Positions 24,890 through 34,422 of a stretch of DNA of 64,000 nt are shown piece after piece; the stretch's first letter is position 1, and every line of letters begins with the position of its first letter. Location of the stretch: the NCBI GenBank assembly GCA_963698395.1, contig CAVOQQ010000001.1, positions 248,001 to 312,000 of the forward strand, in the 5' to 3' direction. The DNA comes from JBBQUN01 sp963698395 (GTDB taxonomy: Bacteria; Actinomycetota; Acidimicrobiia; Acidimicrobiales; SZUA-35). Under the pieces are notes generated by a model. It was not told where the DNA came from and searched no databases. It saw only the letters and a list, made by a program, of their open reading frames with translations. The translations under genes were made by a program, and so were the position numbers.

Positions 24890-27800
24890 TCAGTGGTCGC
24901 TCGAGCGCAGGCGTTGATCGATGCGCTCGATGACCTGCGCAGGAGCGTGCAGCCACTCGCTGATGAACACACGGGTGATCGGCCAGTCGAAGGCGGCGAG
25001 GACGCCGGCGTCGGCGACGAGGCGTGAGGTGGCGCCGGCGCTCTGGTCTCCAGGGTCGATCATGACCCCGAGCCGGTAGCCATCGGCCCCCCGCACGGCG
25101 GCATCGATCGTGAAGACCGAACGGCCGACATCGAGGTCGACCTGCCAGCCCCGCTCACCGAGGGCATCGGCAACGGCCGCAGCGACTGCCGAGCGTCCGC
25201 TGTCCGCTGTTGCCGATCGCTCGTCGGAGCGGACCGCAGCGAGTATCGCCGCCGAGGCCGCATGGTCGCCCCGGCTCTCGGCTTCGGCGTAGGACAGGAA
25301 ACGGGCGAGGCTGGCGGCGCCGTCGTTGTGGGTGTTGGTGATCTGGTCGCCGGTGATCGTCGAGACGATCATCATGTGTTGCTTGCTCCGGCTGAAGATC
25401 ACGTTGAGTCTTCGCTCGCCGCCCGCCTGGTTGATCGGACCGAAGTGCATGCGCATCGCACCGTCGGGCCCTGGCGCGTAGCAGACACTCATGATGATGA
25501 TGTCGCGCTCGTCACCCTGAACGTTTTCGAGGTTCTTCACGAAGAGCCCGACGAACTCGCCCTGCTCGACTCGCTGCGTCTCGTGTTCGAGCGCAAGGGC
25601 GAACGTCGCGTCGGTGATGGCGAGTTCGGCGAGCGCGTCTTCGATCGCCGATTGCTGAGCCTCGGAGAATGCCGCGACACCGATCGTCAGGTCGCTTCCG
25701 TTGCGCAACAGCGAACGGACCAATTCGGCCACGTAGTCGGCCTCGGCCTCGTTCCGACGATCGGCGTAGACGCCGTGTTCGATGTGGTGGAAGGAGATCG
25801 GTCGTCGTAGTGCTTCGTCCAGGTTCGACCGGGCATCCTCTGGCGTGGAGGCCGCCAACGCAGGCTGAGAGGACGCCGCAAAGACCCGGTCGGGGATCGT
25901 GGCCAGGCGGCCTCCGTAGAACGCGTTGTTGGAGAAGCTGATGAGGTTCTCCGAACGAGATCGGTAGTGCCAGCTGAGCATCAGCGAGTTGAAACTCACG
26001 TCGGCTTGGGTGAGGAAGCTGTCGGCGTCGAGCGCAAGGGAGAGTCCCTCACCGTCGTCGTCGAGCAACAGGGCTTCCTCGTCGAGGTCAGAGGTCGACG
26101 AGAAGAACCGTGTCGGCGGAAGCTGCATCCGGTCGCCGACGACGATGGCCTGGCGAGCGCGGTGAAGGGTCGGCACCGCGTCTTCGACGGGGATCTGGCT
26201 GGCTTCGTCGAACACGACGACATCGAAGTGGTCCTCGTCCAACGGCAGGGTGGTCGAAACCGAGAGCGGGCTCATCAACCACACCGGTTTGAGATCCCGC
26301 ACCACGAGACCGCTGTCGCCGCCGGCGAGCTCCCGGATCGGACGGAAGCGCATCTTCTTCTTGAACTCCCGCTCGAGCACACGGCGACCGGCGGCGAACG
26401 AGCGCTTGATTTCCTTGTCGGCTGCGCTGCGACCGGCCATCGAGGCCTCGCTGAACGCAACATGCTCGGCGAAGCGCGTACGCGACCGCTCGAGGACGAC
26501 CGCCGCATTCGTCGCCAGCAGTGATCGGTAGGCCACGAGCAACCGTTCGACCAGATCGTCGAGTTGTGCGCCGGTGATTTCGGCGAGCCGCCCTTCGGAA
26601 CGAGCGGCGGCCAGGGCCTGCTCGAGCACGGCCCGTTCGGCGGGGTCGAGGTGGTTGACACCGGGGTCGACCGCGGGAGCCGACAGCGCGGTGTGCAGCA
26701 CCGGACCAGGCGTGCCGTCGAGCCGGGCCCATGCCAGCAGCGCTCGTTCGTGGGCAACCGACATCGTGCCCAGGCCCTCGGCAACCGCTCGGAGGTCGGC
26801 GATCGACGACTGGTCGGCGAAGAGCAGGTTCGGTCCCGATGCCGCAAGCGTCGATGTTGCGTCACGAAGGGCCGCGAGATCGGTCGTGGCCGGCGATCGA
26901 AGCACGAGTGACACCACGGCGTTGTGCGACACCTTCTCGATGAACGACAGCAGCCGATCGGTGTCGTCGGTACCGAAGCGGGTCGTGAGATGCTGACGAT
27001 GTGCGGCGACGGCGTGCTGGGCGTCGTGCCATTCCACGAGTTCGCCGAGCACCTGGCCGATGGTCGGTTCGACGCTGTGCTGGTCGAACCGATAGCTGGA
27101 GCGGACCAACCGCTGCAGGGTGCGCCAGCGACCGTTGAGGAAGCGGAAGAACGAGCCCTCTGCCTGGTTGGCGAGCGCGAGGCCGGTTCGTGCATCGTCG
27201 GCGGTGAGCATCTGGTGCCAGCGCTGTGGCACCGAATGGAGTGATTCGGCATGCCGGCCGAGCAGTTGGAGATGATCGTGACCGGAGCGGAGTTCGGCGC
27301 GGAGCGGCCCGGAGGGGTCGATCAGGTTCGTCGCTCGCGCGCCGATCACGAGCTCGAGCAGGTCTCCCTCGTGGATGACCACCGCCAGGTCGGCGAGCCG
27401 GATCGACGCAAGGTCGAGGCCGGCCGGCAGCGATCGTTCGAGTGCTGTGACCGCCTCTCGAATGGTCGATCCGAGCGCGGGGACCGTTTGGAGGGGATTG
27501 CCGGTTGCGAGAAACGACGGAGTCGTCCGCAGCACGAAGTGCTGACCGAGATTGGCGGCGAGTCCAGCGGTGGCGAGCGCCGCCTGCGTGGCGTCGAGTG
27601 CCGGCCGCGCCAGCAGCCAGGCCGATGCATCGACCGAGGCGACGGCAAGATCCGTCGCCTCGACGCCGTTCGCTCGAAGAACGACCAGCCGCTCGATGAG
27701 CTGCGCCATCGAGTAGGCCCCGTGCCGGGGAACGTGGAGATCGGCGAAGGTCGAGGCCAGTGGCGCCAGCATCGAGGTTGCCTGTTCGAGCAGCGTGGTC

Positions 27801-30013
27801 CGCCGTTGCTCTGCCGAGCGCTCGCCGTCGGCCAGCCAGTCGTCGTAGGTCGCTGCCAGCTCACCGATGAATGGCTTGCGGTCGATTTCGGCGTCGTGGA
27901 TCGTTGCCACGAGTGGCCCGAGCCCGACCTGGTCGAGTCGGTGCGCAACAACGTCGAGTGCCGCTCGCTTCTCACAGACGAAGAGCACTCGCTTTCCCTC
28001 GGCGACGAGGGCCGCGATGAGGTTGGCGATCGTCTGACTCTTGCCGGTCCCCGGCGGGCCCTGCACGATGAACGAGTCGCCCTCGAGGCTGTGGCGAACG
28101 GCCTGGGCCTGGGTCGAATCGGCGGGCAGCACGAGCATCTGGTCGAGGGAGATCGGCGGTACCGAGCCCATTCCCTGCTTTCGGTGGGCGGGCGAGAACA
28201 TCGCATCGAACGGGGCCGGCCGATCACGCGGGGCTTCGACCGTGCCGGTCGCCGCTCGTGCCAAGAGCTCGTCGTAGTCTCGGGCGAGGGTCGAACGGCG
28301 AGATCCCAGCGAGGCCAGCGTGACGGCACAGAGGTCGACCTCCCAGCGCTGGCGGCTCACGTCGCTGCGCTGGAGTGCGAACATCTCGCGTTCGCGGACC
28401 GCAGAGCCGGTGGGTCGGTCGTCGTCGGTCAGCGATGCCGCCGGGGGCCTGCTCGTCGGATCGGCGCCGGCGAGCGCCCGAAGGGGTAGTTCGGTCGGCT
28501 CGATGAATCGGCGGTAGAGCGCCTGCCCCAGCGGGCGCCAGTCTTCGCTGTCGTAGCTGTAGTCGTTGCGCCGCCAGCGCCCCGACGACGCTTGGGCTTG
28601 CGCTCGGCGACGAAGGTAGGCATCGACGCGTAGCTGTGCCCGGCGCCGGATCAGGCTGATCCGAGGAGTGTCGATGATGTCGATGGCCACACTGGGGTCA
28701 CTTCGCTGGACCGCCGACTCGAGGCCGGCAACGAACTCGGCAATCGACGCAGGATCGCTGTCGATCCGTTCCGGCAGCTGGAGGTCGAACCTGCCGTTGA
28801 GCACGTAGCGGAGAACCGGGTTCACCTCGGCTTCGGGGTCGATCTCGACGAGATACCGCGCTTTGACTCCTTTCTTCCGAGAGAGTTCGGCTGGCATCGT
28901 GAGCAGCGGCGAATGGATCTCTTCATCGTTCTCGGGATCGACCCAACGCAGGAAGGCAATGATCAAGCGGAGGCGGCCCTGGCCATGTTCGGCTCGTAGC
29001 TTTCGCTCGGAGAGGATCAACTTGTCGAGCCCGGGAGCCAGGTGTGGCGCTTCTTCGAAGCGGCACCATCGGTCGAGGTCGACCGGCTTGCTCTTGCGGA
29101 AGGTCTCGGCCGTCTCTCCCGTCCACGTCAGGAGCTGGCCGGGCTCGATCCGGTCGACGTTGAGCAGAAGCGGCACCGATGCTTCGGTGAGCGAGAGCGC
29201 TGCCGCCGATGGTTTGAAGTAGAGGGCCCGGTTGCGACGCGAGGTGTCGAAGACGCGTTCGCGCAGCGCGGTGAGCACGCCCTGGCGCCAGTGGAGACCC
29301 GCCGGGTCGCTCTCGCCGGTCTGGTAGGCACTCGACAGGTCGAGGTCGGCCGGGAGTTCGCGATGGTGCTCGAGTCGACCGATGACCTCGCGCATCGTTC
29401 CCGGGCGGGCATGTCGATCCGGCCGCACCATGTCGCTCAACACGTTGGCGACGACCGGGTGCAGGTCGGGATTCATCCGCAGCAGATGACGATGGCCCAT
29501 CGCCAATTCGTCCGTCGCCGGCGTGAGCGTGAGGTCGAGACCGACGGCGTAGCTGGTGAGCAGCAAGCCGGCGAGATGGATGTCGGTCAGCGCGTCGTGG
29601 TGGTCGTAGAACTGTTCCCACGCCCGGTAGCCGACGACGAACATGGGACGCGGTGGACGATCCGTCGATCCGTCGATCGGATCGAAGACGTCGCTGCTCC
29701 GGTACGCCGCCGACGGCCGGCCACCGAGATCGTGATCGAACCGTCCGGTCACGGTGATGCCCGTGGTCGAGTGCAGCGGGTTGAGCTGGTCGACGAGGGG
29801 GTTGCTGCGAGGTTCGCGCCCGTCGGCATCGACCAACTCGAGCCGGACGCCATCGTAGACAACGCCCTGGAGCCCGCCCCGCTGGCCGACGAGCCCTTCG
29901 TCGTGGAGCTCGTCGAGCTGGCGCAAGAGGGGGAGGCCAACGGCGAGGACATCGCCGGTCTTCGGTAGCTCGTCGGCCGCAAGGGCTTCGCTGAGCAGAC
30001 GAGCAAAGCTCAT
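24890..30013 (-). CDS. Giant UPF1-like SF1 helicase (DUF4011) with kinase-like N-terminus and degenerate nuclease-like C-terminus
   Basis: 1707 aa. About 1-240: resembles a protein-kinase C-lobe without catalytic residues (LDELHDEGLVG; VVANVLSDMVRPDRHARPGT; MREVIGRLEHH). About 255-420: DUF4011 hallmark (RERVFDTSRRNRALYFKP). About 640-1560: split SF1 motor with Walker A QGPPGTGKSQTIANLI (near 650), Walker B VVFDEASQIP (near 1270), GDRMQLPPTRFF, HYRSRSENLISFSN, ENVQGDERDIIIMSV and GGERRLNVIFSRSKQ. About 1615-1705: restriction-endonuclease-like ending (GWQVDLDVGRSVFTIDAAV, YRLGVMIDPGD), where the usual acidic pair appears degenerate. Its ATG overlaps the peptidase stop by 4 bases. Such helicases are often seen in defence loci (family knowledge); the role here is inferred. 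Confidence 0.85.
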   Translation of the reverse strand: MSFARLLSEALAADELPKTGDVLAVGLPLLRQLDELHDEGLVGQRGGLQGVVYDGVRLELVDADGREPRSNPLVDQLNPLHSTTGITVTGRFDHDLGGRPSAAYRSSDVFDPIDGSTDRPPRPMFVVGYRAWEQFYDHHDALTDIHLAGLLLTSYAVGLDLTLTPATDELAMGHRHLLRMNPDLHPVVANVLSDMVRPDRHARPGTMREVIGRLEHHRELPADLDLSSAYQTGESDPAGLHWRQGVLTALRERVFDTSRRNRALYFKPSAAALSLTEASVPLLLNVDRIEPGQLLTWTGETAETFRKSKPVDLDRWCRFEEAPHLAPGLDKLILSERKLRAEHGQGRLRLIIAFLRWVDPENDEEIHSPLLTMPAELSRKKGVKARYLVEIDPEAEVNPVLRYVLNGRFDLQLPERIDSDPASIAEFVAGLESAVQRSDPSVAIDIIDTPRISLIRRRAQLRVDAYLRRRAQAQASSGRWRRNDYSYDSEDWRPLGQALYRRFIEPTELPLRALAGADPTSRPPAASLTDDDRPTGSAVREREMFALQRSDVSRQRWEVDLCAVTLASLGSRRSTLARDYDELLARAATGTVEAPRDRPAPFDAMFSPAHRKQGMGSVPPISLDQMLVLPADSTQAQAVRHSLEGDSFIVQGPPGTGKSQTIANLIAALVAEGKRVLFVCEKRAALDVVAHRLDQVGLGPLVATIHDAEIDRKPFIGELAATYDDWLADGERSAEQRRTTLLEQATSMLAPLASTFADLHVPRHGAYSMAQLIERLVVLRANGVEATDLAVASVDASAWLLARPALDATQAALATAGLAANLGQHFVLRTTPSFLATGNPLQTVPALGSTIREAVTALERSLPAGLDLASIRLADLAVVIHEGDLLELVIGARATNLIDPSGPLRAELRSGHDHLQLLGRHAESLHSVPQRWHQMLTADDARTGLALANQAEGSFFRFLNGRWRTLQRLVRSSYRFDQHSVEPTIGQVLGELVEWHDAQHAVAAHRQHLTTRFGTDDTDRLLSFIEKVSHNAVVSLVLRSPATTDLAALRDATSTLAASGPNLLFADQSSIADLRAVAEGLGTMSVAHERALLAWARLDGTPGPVLHTALSAPAVDPGVNHLDPAERAVLEQALAAARSEGRLAEITGAQLDDLVERLLVAYRSLLATNAAVVLERSRTRFAEHVAFSEASMAGRSAADKEIKRSFAAGRRVLEREFKKKMRFRPIRELAGGDSGLVVRDLKPVWLMSPLSVSTTLPLDEDHFDVVVFDEASQIPVEDAVPTLHRARQAIVVGDRMQLPPTRFFSSTSDLDEEALLLDDDGEGLSLALDADSFLTQADVSFNSLMLSWHYRSRSENLISFSNNAFYGGRLATIPDRVFAASSQPALAASTPEDARSNLDEALRRPISFHHIEHGVYADRRNEAEADYVAELVRSLLRNGSDLTIGVAAFSEAQQSAIEDALAELAITDATFALALEHETQRVEQGEFVGLFVKNLENVQGDERDIIIMSVCYAPGPDGAMRMHFGPINQAGGERRLNVIFSRSKQHMMIVSTITGDQITNTHNDGAASLARFLSYAEAESRGDHAASAAILAAVRSDERSATADSGRSAVAAAVADALGERGWQVDLDVGRSVFTIDAAVRGADGYRLGVMIDPGDQSAGATSRLVADAGVLAAFDWPITRVFISEWLHAPAQVIERIDQRLRSSDH

Positions 30014-31248
30014 CGTCGACTCGCCTCGGCGTTGCGCAGCAACCGAAGGTCCTTGGCCGTTCGACTGGTCGCTCGGCAGAGGATCTTGTCGAACTCGGTG
30101 GTGACACCGAGTCGGTCGGCCTCGTTCACCAGTGGCGCGATGGTCTGGAGGTCGGTGGCGACCCCGCCGGGAAGGAGCGCGAGGTCGACCAACAGTGCGG
30201 CGCAGAGATGGCGCACCGAGGGGTCGAGCGTCTCGAACGCAGCGTCGTCGATCGTTCGCGCGGGATCGAGGGCCGCGACGTGCACGTTCACCGGGAACGA
30301 GGTGATGTAGGTGTCGACCTCTCGAGCATCGAGGCCGGTGTCGGCCGCCCGTCGTAATGCCGCCGCTCGCCCCGAACCCAAGACCCGACCGGTCAGCTCC
30401 TCGAGCCTGAACTGGCCGAGGAGGTCGAGCCGGTCGAGTTCATCGGGCCCGTCGATGAGATTCGAGATCAACCCTTCAGGGTCGGCGGCGCGTTGGGCGG
30501 CGAGGCAGGCCACTCGGACGTGGAGCTCGGGGTGTGTCCAGCCTCGGCTGGCGGTGGGGTCTGCCTCGAGAATCTGGCGCGCCTGCCGGAGATAGGCCTC
30601 GGGATCGACCGTGCGCAGTCCACTGTGGACCTTCACGATCGAGGACACCACGTCGTTGTCGTCGGCGCCGAGCGCACTGGCGATGGCGTCGGCAAAGACC
30701 TCGGTGTGGAGCCGGAGCCGACGCGCCGTTTCGTCGACGGCCTCGCTCGCCGTCGGATCGGCGGCCAGCCGGTGCACGAGATGGTCGAGAATCCAGAACG
30801 CCATGTCGTCGCGCTGCCATAGGGCCACGTGAGCGAGTTCGTGAGCGAGGACGGCCTGCTGTTCGCCCAGTTCGAGGAGATCGAGGAGGTCGCCACCGAA
30901 CACCACGTGGATGCCGTCGCCGAGCAGCAGCACCCGTGCGTTGCGTTCCTGCGTTCCCAGTTCCTGATACAGCGTGATCGTGCCCGACAGATCGAGTTGG
31001 CCGGCGATGAGCGACGCGAACCCGGTGAGGACGTCATGGCGAGATCCGTCGAGGCGATATGCGGTCTTGAGCAGTTCGAGTTCGGCCGCGGCGATGCTGT
31101 CGGTCGAGGGGGTGGTCGTCTCGGCGAACCAGGCCCACAGCTCGGGTTCACGTGCCTCGAGGTGCGTCCGAAGCTCCCGGTGGTACCGAGGAGTGACGAG
31201 CCGGTCGGCAACGGCTTCGGCCGGGGGCTGATCGGGCGGGTCCGTCAC
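30010..31248 (-). CDS. Soluble M48-like zinc metallopeptidase, partner of the giant helicase
   Basis: 412 aa from the GTG at 31248. Zincin motif H136-E137-LA-H140 in AVLAHELAHVAL, with a distal ligand E183 in HTEVFADAIAS, the M48 pattern. Unlike HtpX or Ste24 there is no transmembrane segment. Residues about 215-412 form a helical region rich in Leu/Arg/Asp with no recognised domain. The frame is open back to a TTG at 31299, but TACATT 7 bases before the GTG at 31248 supports the shorter start. It overlaps the helicase gene by 4 bases, so the two are made together. Confidence 0.8.
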   Translation of the reverse strand: MTDPPDQPPAEAVADRLVTPRYHRELRTHLEAREPELWAWFAETTTPSTDSIAAAELELLKTAYRLDGSRHDVLTGFASLIAGQLDLSGTITLYQELGTQERNARVLLLGDGIHVVFGGDLLDLLELGEQQAVLAHELAHVALWQRDDMAFWILDHLVHRLAADPTASEAVDETARRLRLHTEVFADAIASALGADDNDVVSSIVKVHSGLRTVDPEAYLRQARQILEADPTASRGWTHPELHVRVACLAAQRAADPEGLISNLIDGPDELDRLDLLGQFRLEELTGRVLGSGRAAALRRAADTGLDAREVDTYITSFPVNVHVAALDPARTIDDAAFETLDPSVRHLCAALLVDLALLPGGVATDLQTIAPLVNEADRLGVTTEFDKILCRATSRTAKDLRLLRNAEASRR

Positions 31249-31255
31249 CCGGTCG

Positions 31256-31261
31256 AATGTA
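31256..31261 (-). promoter_or_regulatory. -10-like TACATT before peptidase-helicase pair
   Basis: Minus-strand TACATT, 7 bases before the GTG at 31248; consistent with a leaderless transcript covering both genes. No -35 is recognised. Confidence 0.45.
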
Positions 31262-31398
31262 GGTGACGGATCGGTGGGCCACCTGCCTTCGGACGACAAA
31301 TCGTCGTCGAACGGCCGGGAGATCTGGCGTCGATCTCGCTCGCTGCCGCCTCGGCCTCGTCATGACCTAGTGCCCTGGCCCGTGGCGGGGGACGTTCC

Positions 31399-31404
31399 TA
31401 CGCT
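31399..31404 (+). promoter_or_regulatory. -10-like TACGCT before the Nfn-rubrerythrin fusion
   Basis: TACGCT ends 9 bases before the ATG at 31414. No ribosome site lies between them, so translation would be leaderless or nearly so. Confidence 0.45.
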
Positions 31405-31413
31405 CGCGCGGCC

Positions 31414-34383
31414 ATGTATCGCATCATCAAGCGCCAACTCCTCAACGAAACGACGTTCCAGTGGGACATCGAGGCCCCCGATGTCGCGGCGTCGGCGCAA
31501 CCGGGGCAGTTCGTGATGGTCCGACTCCACGAGGGCTCGGAGCGAGTCCCGCTGACCGTTGCCGACTTCGATCGCGCCGCCGGCACCGTCTCCGTGGTGG
31601 TCCAGGCACTCGGTCGGTCGACGATCGAGATGCGGGATCGGTACGACGTCGGTGACGCCATCGCCGATTTCGTGGGGCCGCTCGGGCTACCCGCCGAAAT
31701 CAACGACGCACGTTCCCTCACGCCGGCGCCCCACGTGGTGCTCGTCGGCGGCGGTCTCGGTGTTGCACCGATCTTCCCCCAGGTGCGAGCCTTCGCCGAA
31801 GCCGGCCATCGGGTCACGGCCATCGTCGGGTTCCGCTCGGCCGATCTCGTGTTCTGGCTCGAGCGTCTCGAGACCCATGCGTCGGTCATCGTCTGCACCG
31901 ACGACGGCTCCGCCGGCCGACCGGGTTTCGTGACCGAGGCGCTGGCCGACGTCGTCGAACAGGACCGACCCGACCTGGTCGTCGCCATCGGCCCGATGCC
32001 GATGATGCGAGCGTGCGCCGAGGTGACCCGACCGGCGGCGGTGCCGACACGCGTGTCGTTGAACACGATCATGGTCGACGCGACGGGCATGTGCGGCTCG
32101 TGCCGAGTATCGGTCGACGGGGTCACCCGCTTCGCCTGCGTCGAAGGTCCGGAGTTCGATGCCCACGGTGTCGACTTCGACGAGTTGGTCAACCGGCAAC
32201 GCCGATTCGCAGCCGATGAACAGACGGCGGCCGATGACTACGAGCATCGGTGTCAGATCGAGCAGACCCTCTTCATCGACGGCCGCCGAACCTACAAGAA
32301 GCTACGCGAGATCGAACCGACCAAGGTGCCGATGCCCGAGCGTGATCCCGGCGCTCGTTCACGGACCTTCGACGAGGTCACCCTCGGGTACTCCATGTCG
32401 GAGGCGTTGCGCGAGGCGGAGCGTTGTCTCCAGTGCACTCGGCCGACCTGCATCTCGGGTTGTCCGGTCGAGATCGACATTCCACGGTTCATCCGTCATC
32501 TCCTGGTCAAGGACGTCGATGGTGCGCTCGACGTCATCCACGAATCGAACGTGCTGCCGTCGGTCTGTGGACGGGTCTGTCCGCAAGAGTCTCAGTGCGA
32601 GAGCCAGTGCGTGATCGCCAGGCGCATGGAACCGGTGGCGATCGGTCGGCTCGAGCGCTTCGTGGGCGACCACGGCACCCCAGCGGCGGCCGAACCCGCT
32701 GCCTCCACCGGCAAGCGGGTGGCGATCGTCGGTTCTGGGCCCGCTGGTCTCGCCTGCGCATCCGACCTCGCTCGATCCGGCACCGAGGTCACGGTCTTCG
32801 AGGCGCTGCACGTCGCCGGCGGTGTGCTGCGCTACGGGATCCCATCGTTTCGGTTGCCTCGAGACATCATCGATCGAGAACTGGCGGCGCTCGAGGCCCA
32901 CGGCGTACGGATCGAAACCGACCAGATCGTCGGTCGAACGTTCACCGTCGAGCAGCTCATGTCGGAGCGTGGCTTCGACGCCGTCTTCCTGGCGGTCGGC
33001 GCCGGAGCGCCTTCGTTCCTCGGCATTCCCGGAGAGAACGCCGGGCGAGTCGTGAGCGCCAATGAGTTTCTCACTCGGGTCAACCTCATGGGCGGCGACC
33101 GTTTCCCCGAAGTCGACACGCCCGTTGGCATCGGTACCGATGTCATCGTGGTCGGCGCCGGGAACACGGCCATGGACTGTCTGCGTACGGCGAAGCGGTT
33201 GGGTGCCGATCGGGTCCGTTGCGTCTATCGCCGGTCACGCATCGAAGCCCCCGCTCGGGCCGAGGAACTCCGCCACGCCGAGGAGGAGGGAATCGAGTTC
33301 TCGTTCCTCGAGTCGCCCACCGACGTGCTCGTCGACGAGCACGGTGACGTGCGGGGACTGCGAGTCGAACGAATGCAGCTCGGCGAGCCCGATGAGCGTG
33401 GTCGGCGTCGTCCGGAACCCACCGGCGAGGTGATCGAACATCGGTGCGACACCGTGATCGTTGCGTTGGGCACGAATGCGAATCCGATCGTGACGCAGAC
33501 GACACCCGGGCTCGAGCTCGACCAGCGTGGCTACATCGCCGCCGACCCCGAATCGCAGGCAACCAGCCTTCCCGGGGTGTTCGCCGGCGGCGACATCGTC
33601 ACCGGGGGTGCCACGGTGATCCTCGCCATGGGCGCCGGTCGTCGGGCGGCCGCCGCGATCACGCGCTATCTCACCGGTGAGCTCGAACCAGCTGGCGTCG
33701 TCGGCGACGGGGCGCCCGATGACTCGGTGAGCATCGGATCCACCTGCCCTCGCTGCCGCCGTGCCTCCGACGAACCGGGCGACGGATCGATCTGTTGCGC
33801 CGGTGACCGCTTGTCGTGGCGCTGCAAGCACTGCGCCAAGCGGAGTGAGGGCTTCGCCTTTCCGTACGGCAGCTGCCCGGCGTGCGGCGGAACGCTCGAA
33901 CTCATCGAGTCACCACTCGACCAGCTTCTCGGCGGTGATGCGGTCGCACACGAGGCGGTGCTCCGAGCGATGGAGATCGAGTTGGGCGGTCGCGACTTCT
34001 ACACCGTTGCTGCCGAACAGGCCGCCGATCCCGGGCTCCGATCGCTCTTCACCCAACTGGCCGACATGGAGCGCGAGCATCTCACCACGCTCATCGAGCG
34101 CTACCACCTCGAACCGCCGGCGTCGTCGAAGGCCGGGCTCCGGCCGGCATTCGATCGTGTCGGGAGGTTGCCCCACCCCGAGGACCCACTCGATCTGTTG
34201 GAGCTCGCGATCTCGCTCGAACGCAAGGCCGAGGCCTACTTCCGTGGCCATTCGGCCGAGGCAGAAACGGCGGCAGCGGCGCAGCTCTACCGCGAGCTCG
34301 CGGCCGAGGAAGCCGAGCACGTCGACCTGCTCACCACCGAGCTGGCGGCGCGACGGCTCGGTCGCACCGGTTTGCTCATCTGA
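31414..34383 (+). CDS. Three-part fusion: NfnA/SudB-like FNR subunit + NfnB/SudA (GltD-like) subunit + rubredoxin-rubrerythrin
   Basis: 989 aa, no frame break. About 1-265: ferredoxin-NADP+ reductase-like domain with NAD loop VVLVGGGLGVAPI and a [2Fe-2S] site (CGSCRVSVDG, FACVEG, near 227-242). About 290-750: GltD/NfnB-like, with Cys-rich [4Fe-4S] stretches RCLQCTRPTCISGCPVEI and VCGRVCPQESQCESQC, FAD loop VAIVGSGPAGLACA (near 437), NADPH loop VIVVGAGNTAMD (near 578) and FAGGDIVTGGATVI. About 778-830: zinc-ribbon/rubredoxin-like CPRC, CKHC and CPAC. About 840-975: four-helix ferritin-like diiron domain with EREH and EAEH. NfnAB couples NAD(P)H and ferredoxin; rubrerythrins reduce peroxide. 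The fusion suggests NAD(P)H-driven peroxide or O2 reduction (inference). Confidence 0.88.
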   Translation: MYRIIKRQLLNETTFQWDIEAPDVAASAQPGQFVMVRLHEGSERVPLTVADFDRAAGTVSVVVQALGRSTIEMRDRYDVGDAIADFVGPLGLPAEINDARSLTPAPHVVLVGGGLGVAPIFPQVRAFAEAGHRVTAIVGFRSADLVFWLERLETHASVIVCTDDGSAGRPGFVTEALADVVEQDRPDLVVAIGPMPMMRACAEVTRPAAVPTRVSLNTIMVDATGMCGSCRVSVDGVTRFACVEGPEFDAHGVDFDELVNRQRRFAADEQTAADDYEHRCQIEQTLFIDGRRTYKKLREIEPTKVPMPERDPGARSRTFDEVTLGYSMSEALREAERCLQCTRPTCISGCPVEIDIPRFIRHLLVKDVDGALDVIHESNVLPSVCGRVCPQESQCESQCVIARRMEPVAIGRLERFVGDHGTPAAAEPAASTGKRVAIVGSGPAGLACASDLARSGTEVTVFEALHVAGGVLRYGIPSFRLPRDIIDRELAALEAHGVRIETDQIVGRTFTVEQLMSERGFDAVFLAVGAGAPSFLGIPGENAGRVVSANEFLTRVNLMGGDRFPEVDTPVGIGTDVIVVGAGNTAMDCLRTAKRLGADRVRCVYRRSRIEAPARAEELRHAEEEGIEFSFLESPTDVLVDEHGDVRGLRVERMQLGEPDERGRRRPEPTGEVIEHRCDTVIVALGTNANPIVTQTTPGLELDQRGYIAADPESQATSLPGVFAGGDIVTGGATVILAMGAGRRAAAAITRYLTGELEPAGVVGDGAPDDSVSIGSTCPRCRRASDEPGDGSICCAGDRLSWRCKHCAKRSEGFAFPYGSCPACGGTLELIESPLDQLLGGDAVAHEAVLRAMEIELGGRDFYTVAAEQAADPGLRSLFTQLADMEREHLTTLIERYHLEPPASSKAGLRPAFDRVGRLPHPEDPLDLLELAISLERKAEAYFRGHSAEAETAAAAQLYRELAAEEAEHVDLLTTELAARRLGRTGLLI

Positions 34384-34422
34384 CCGGAGCCGGAGCCGCT
34401 CACGAGCAGAGCGATCCAGCTG

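Noticed and set aside
27251..28489. Plus-strand open frame of about 410 codons inside the helicase gene
   Set aside because: Antisense to the helicase motor domain including Walker A; composition is typical of a high-GC shadow frame.
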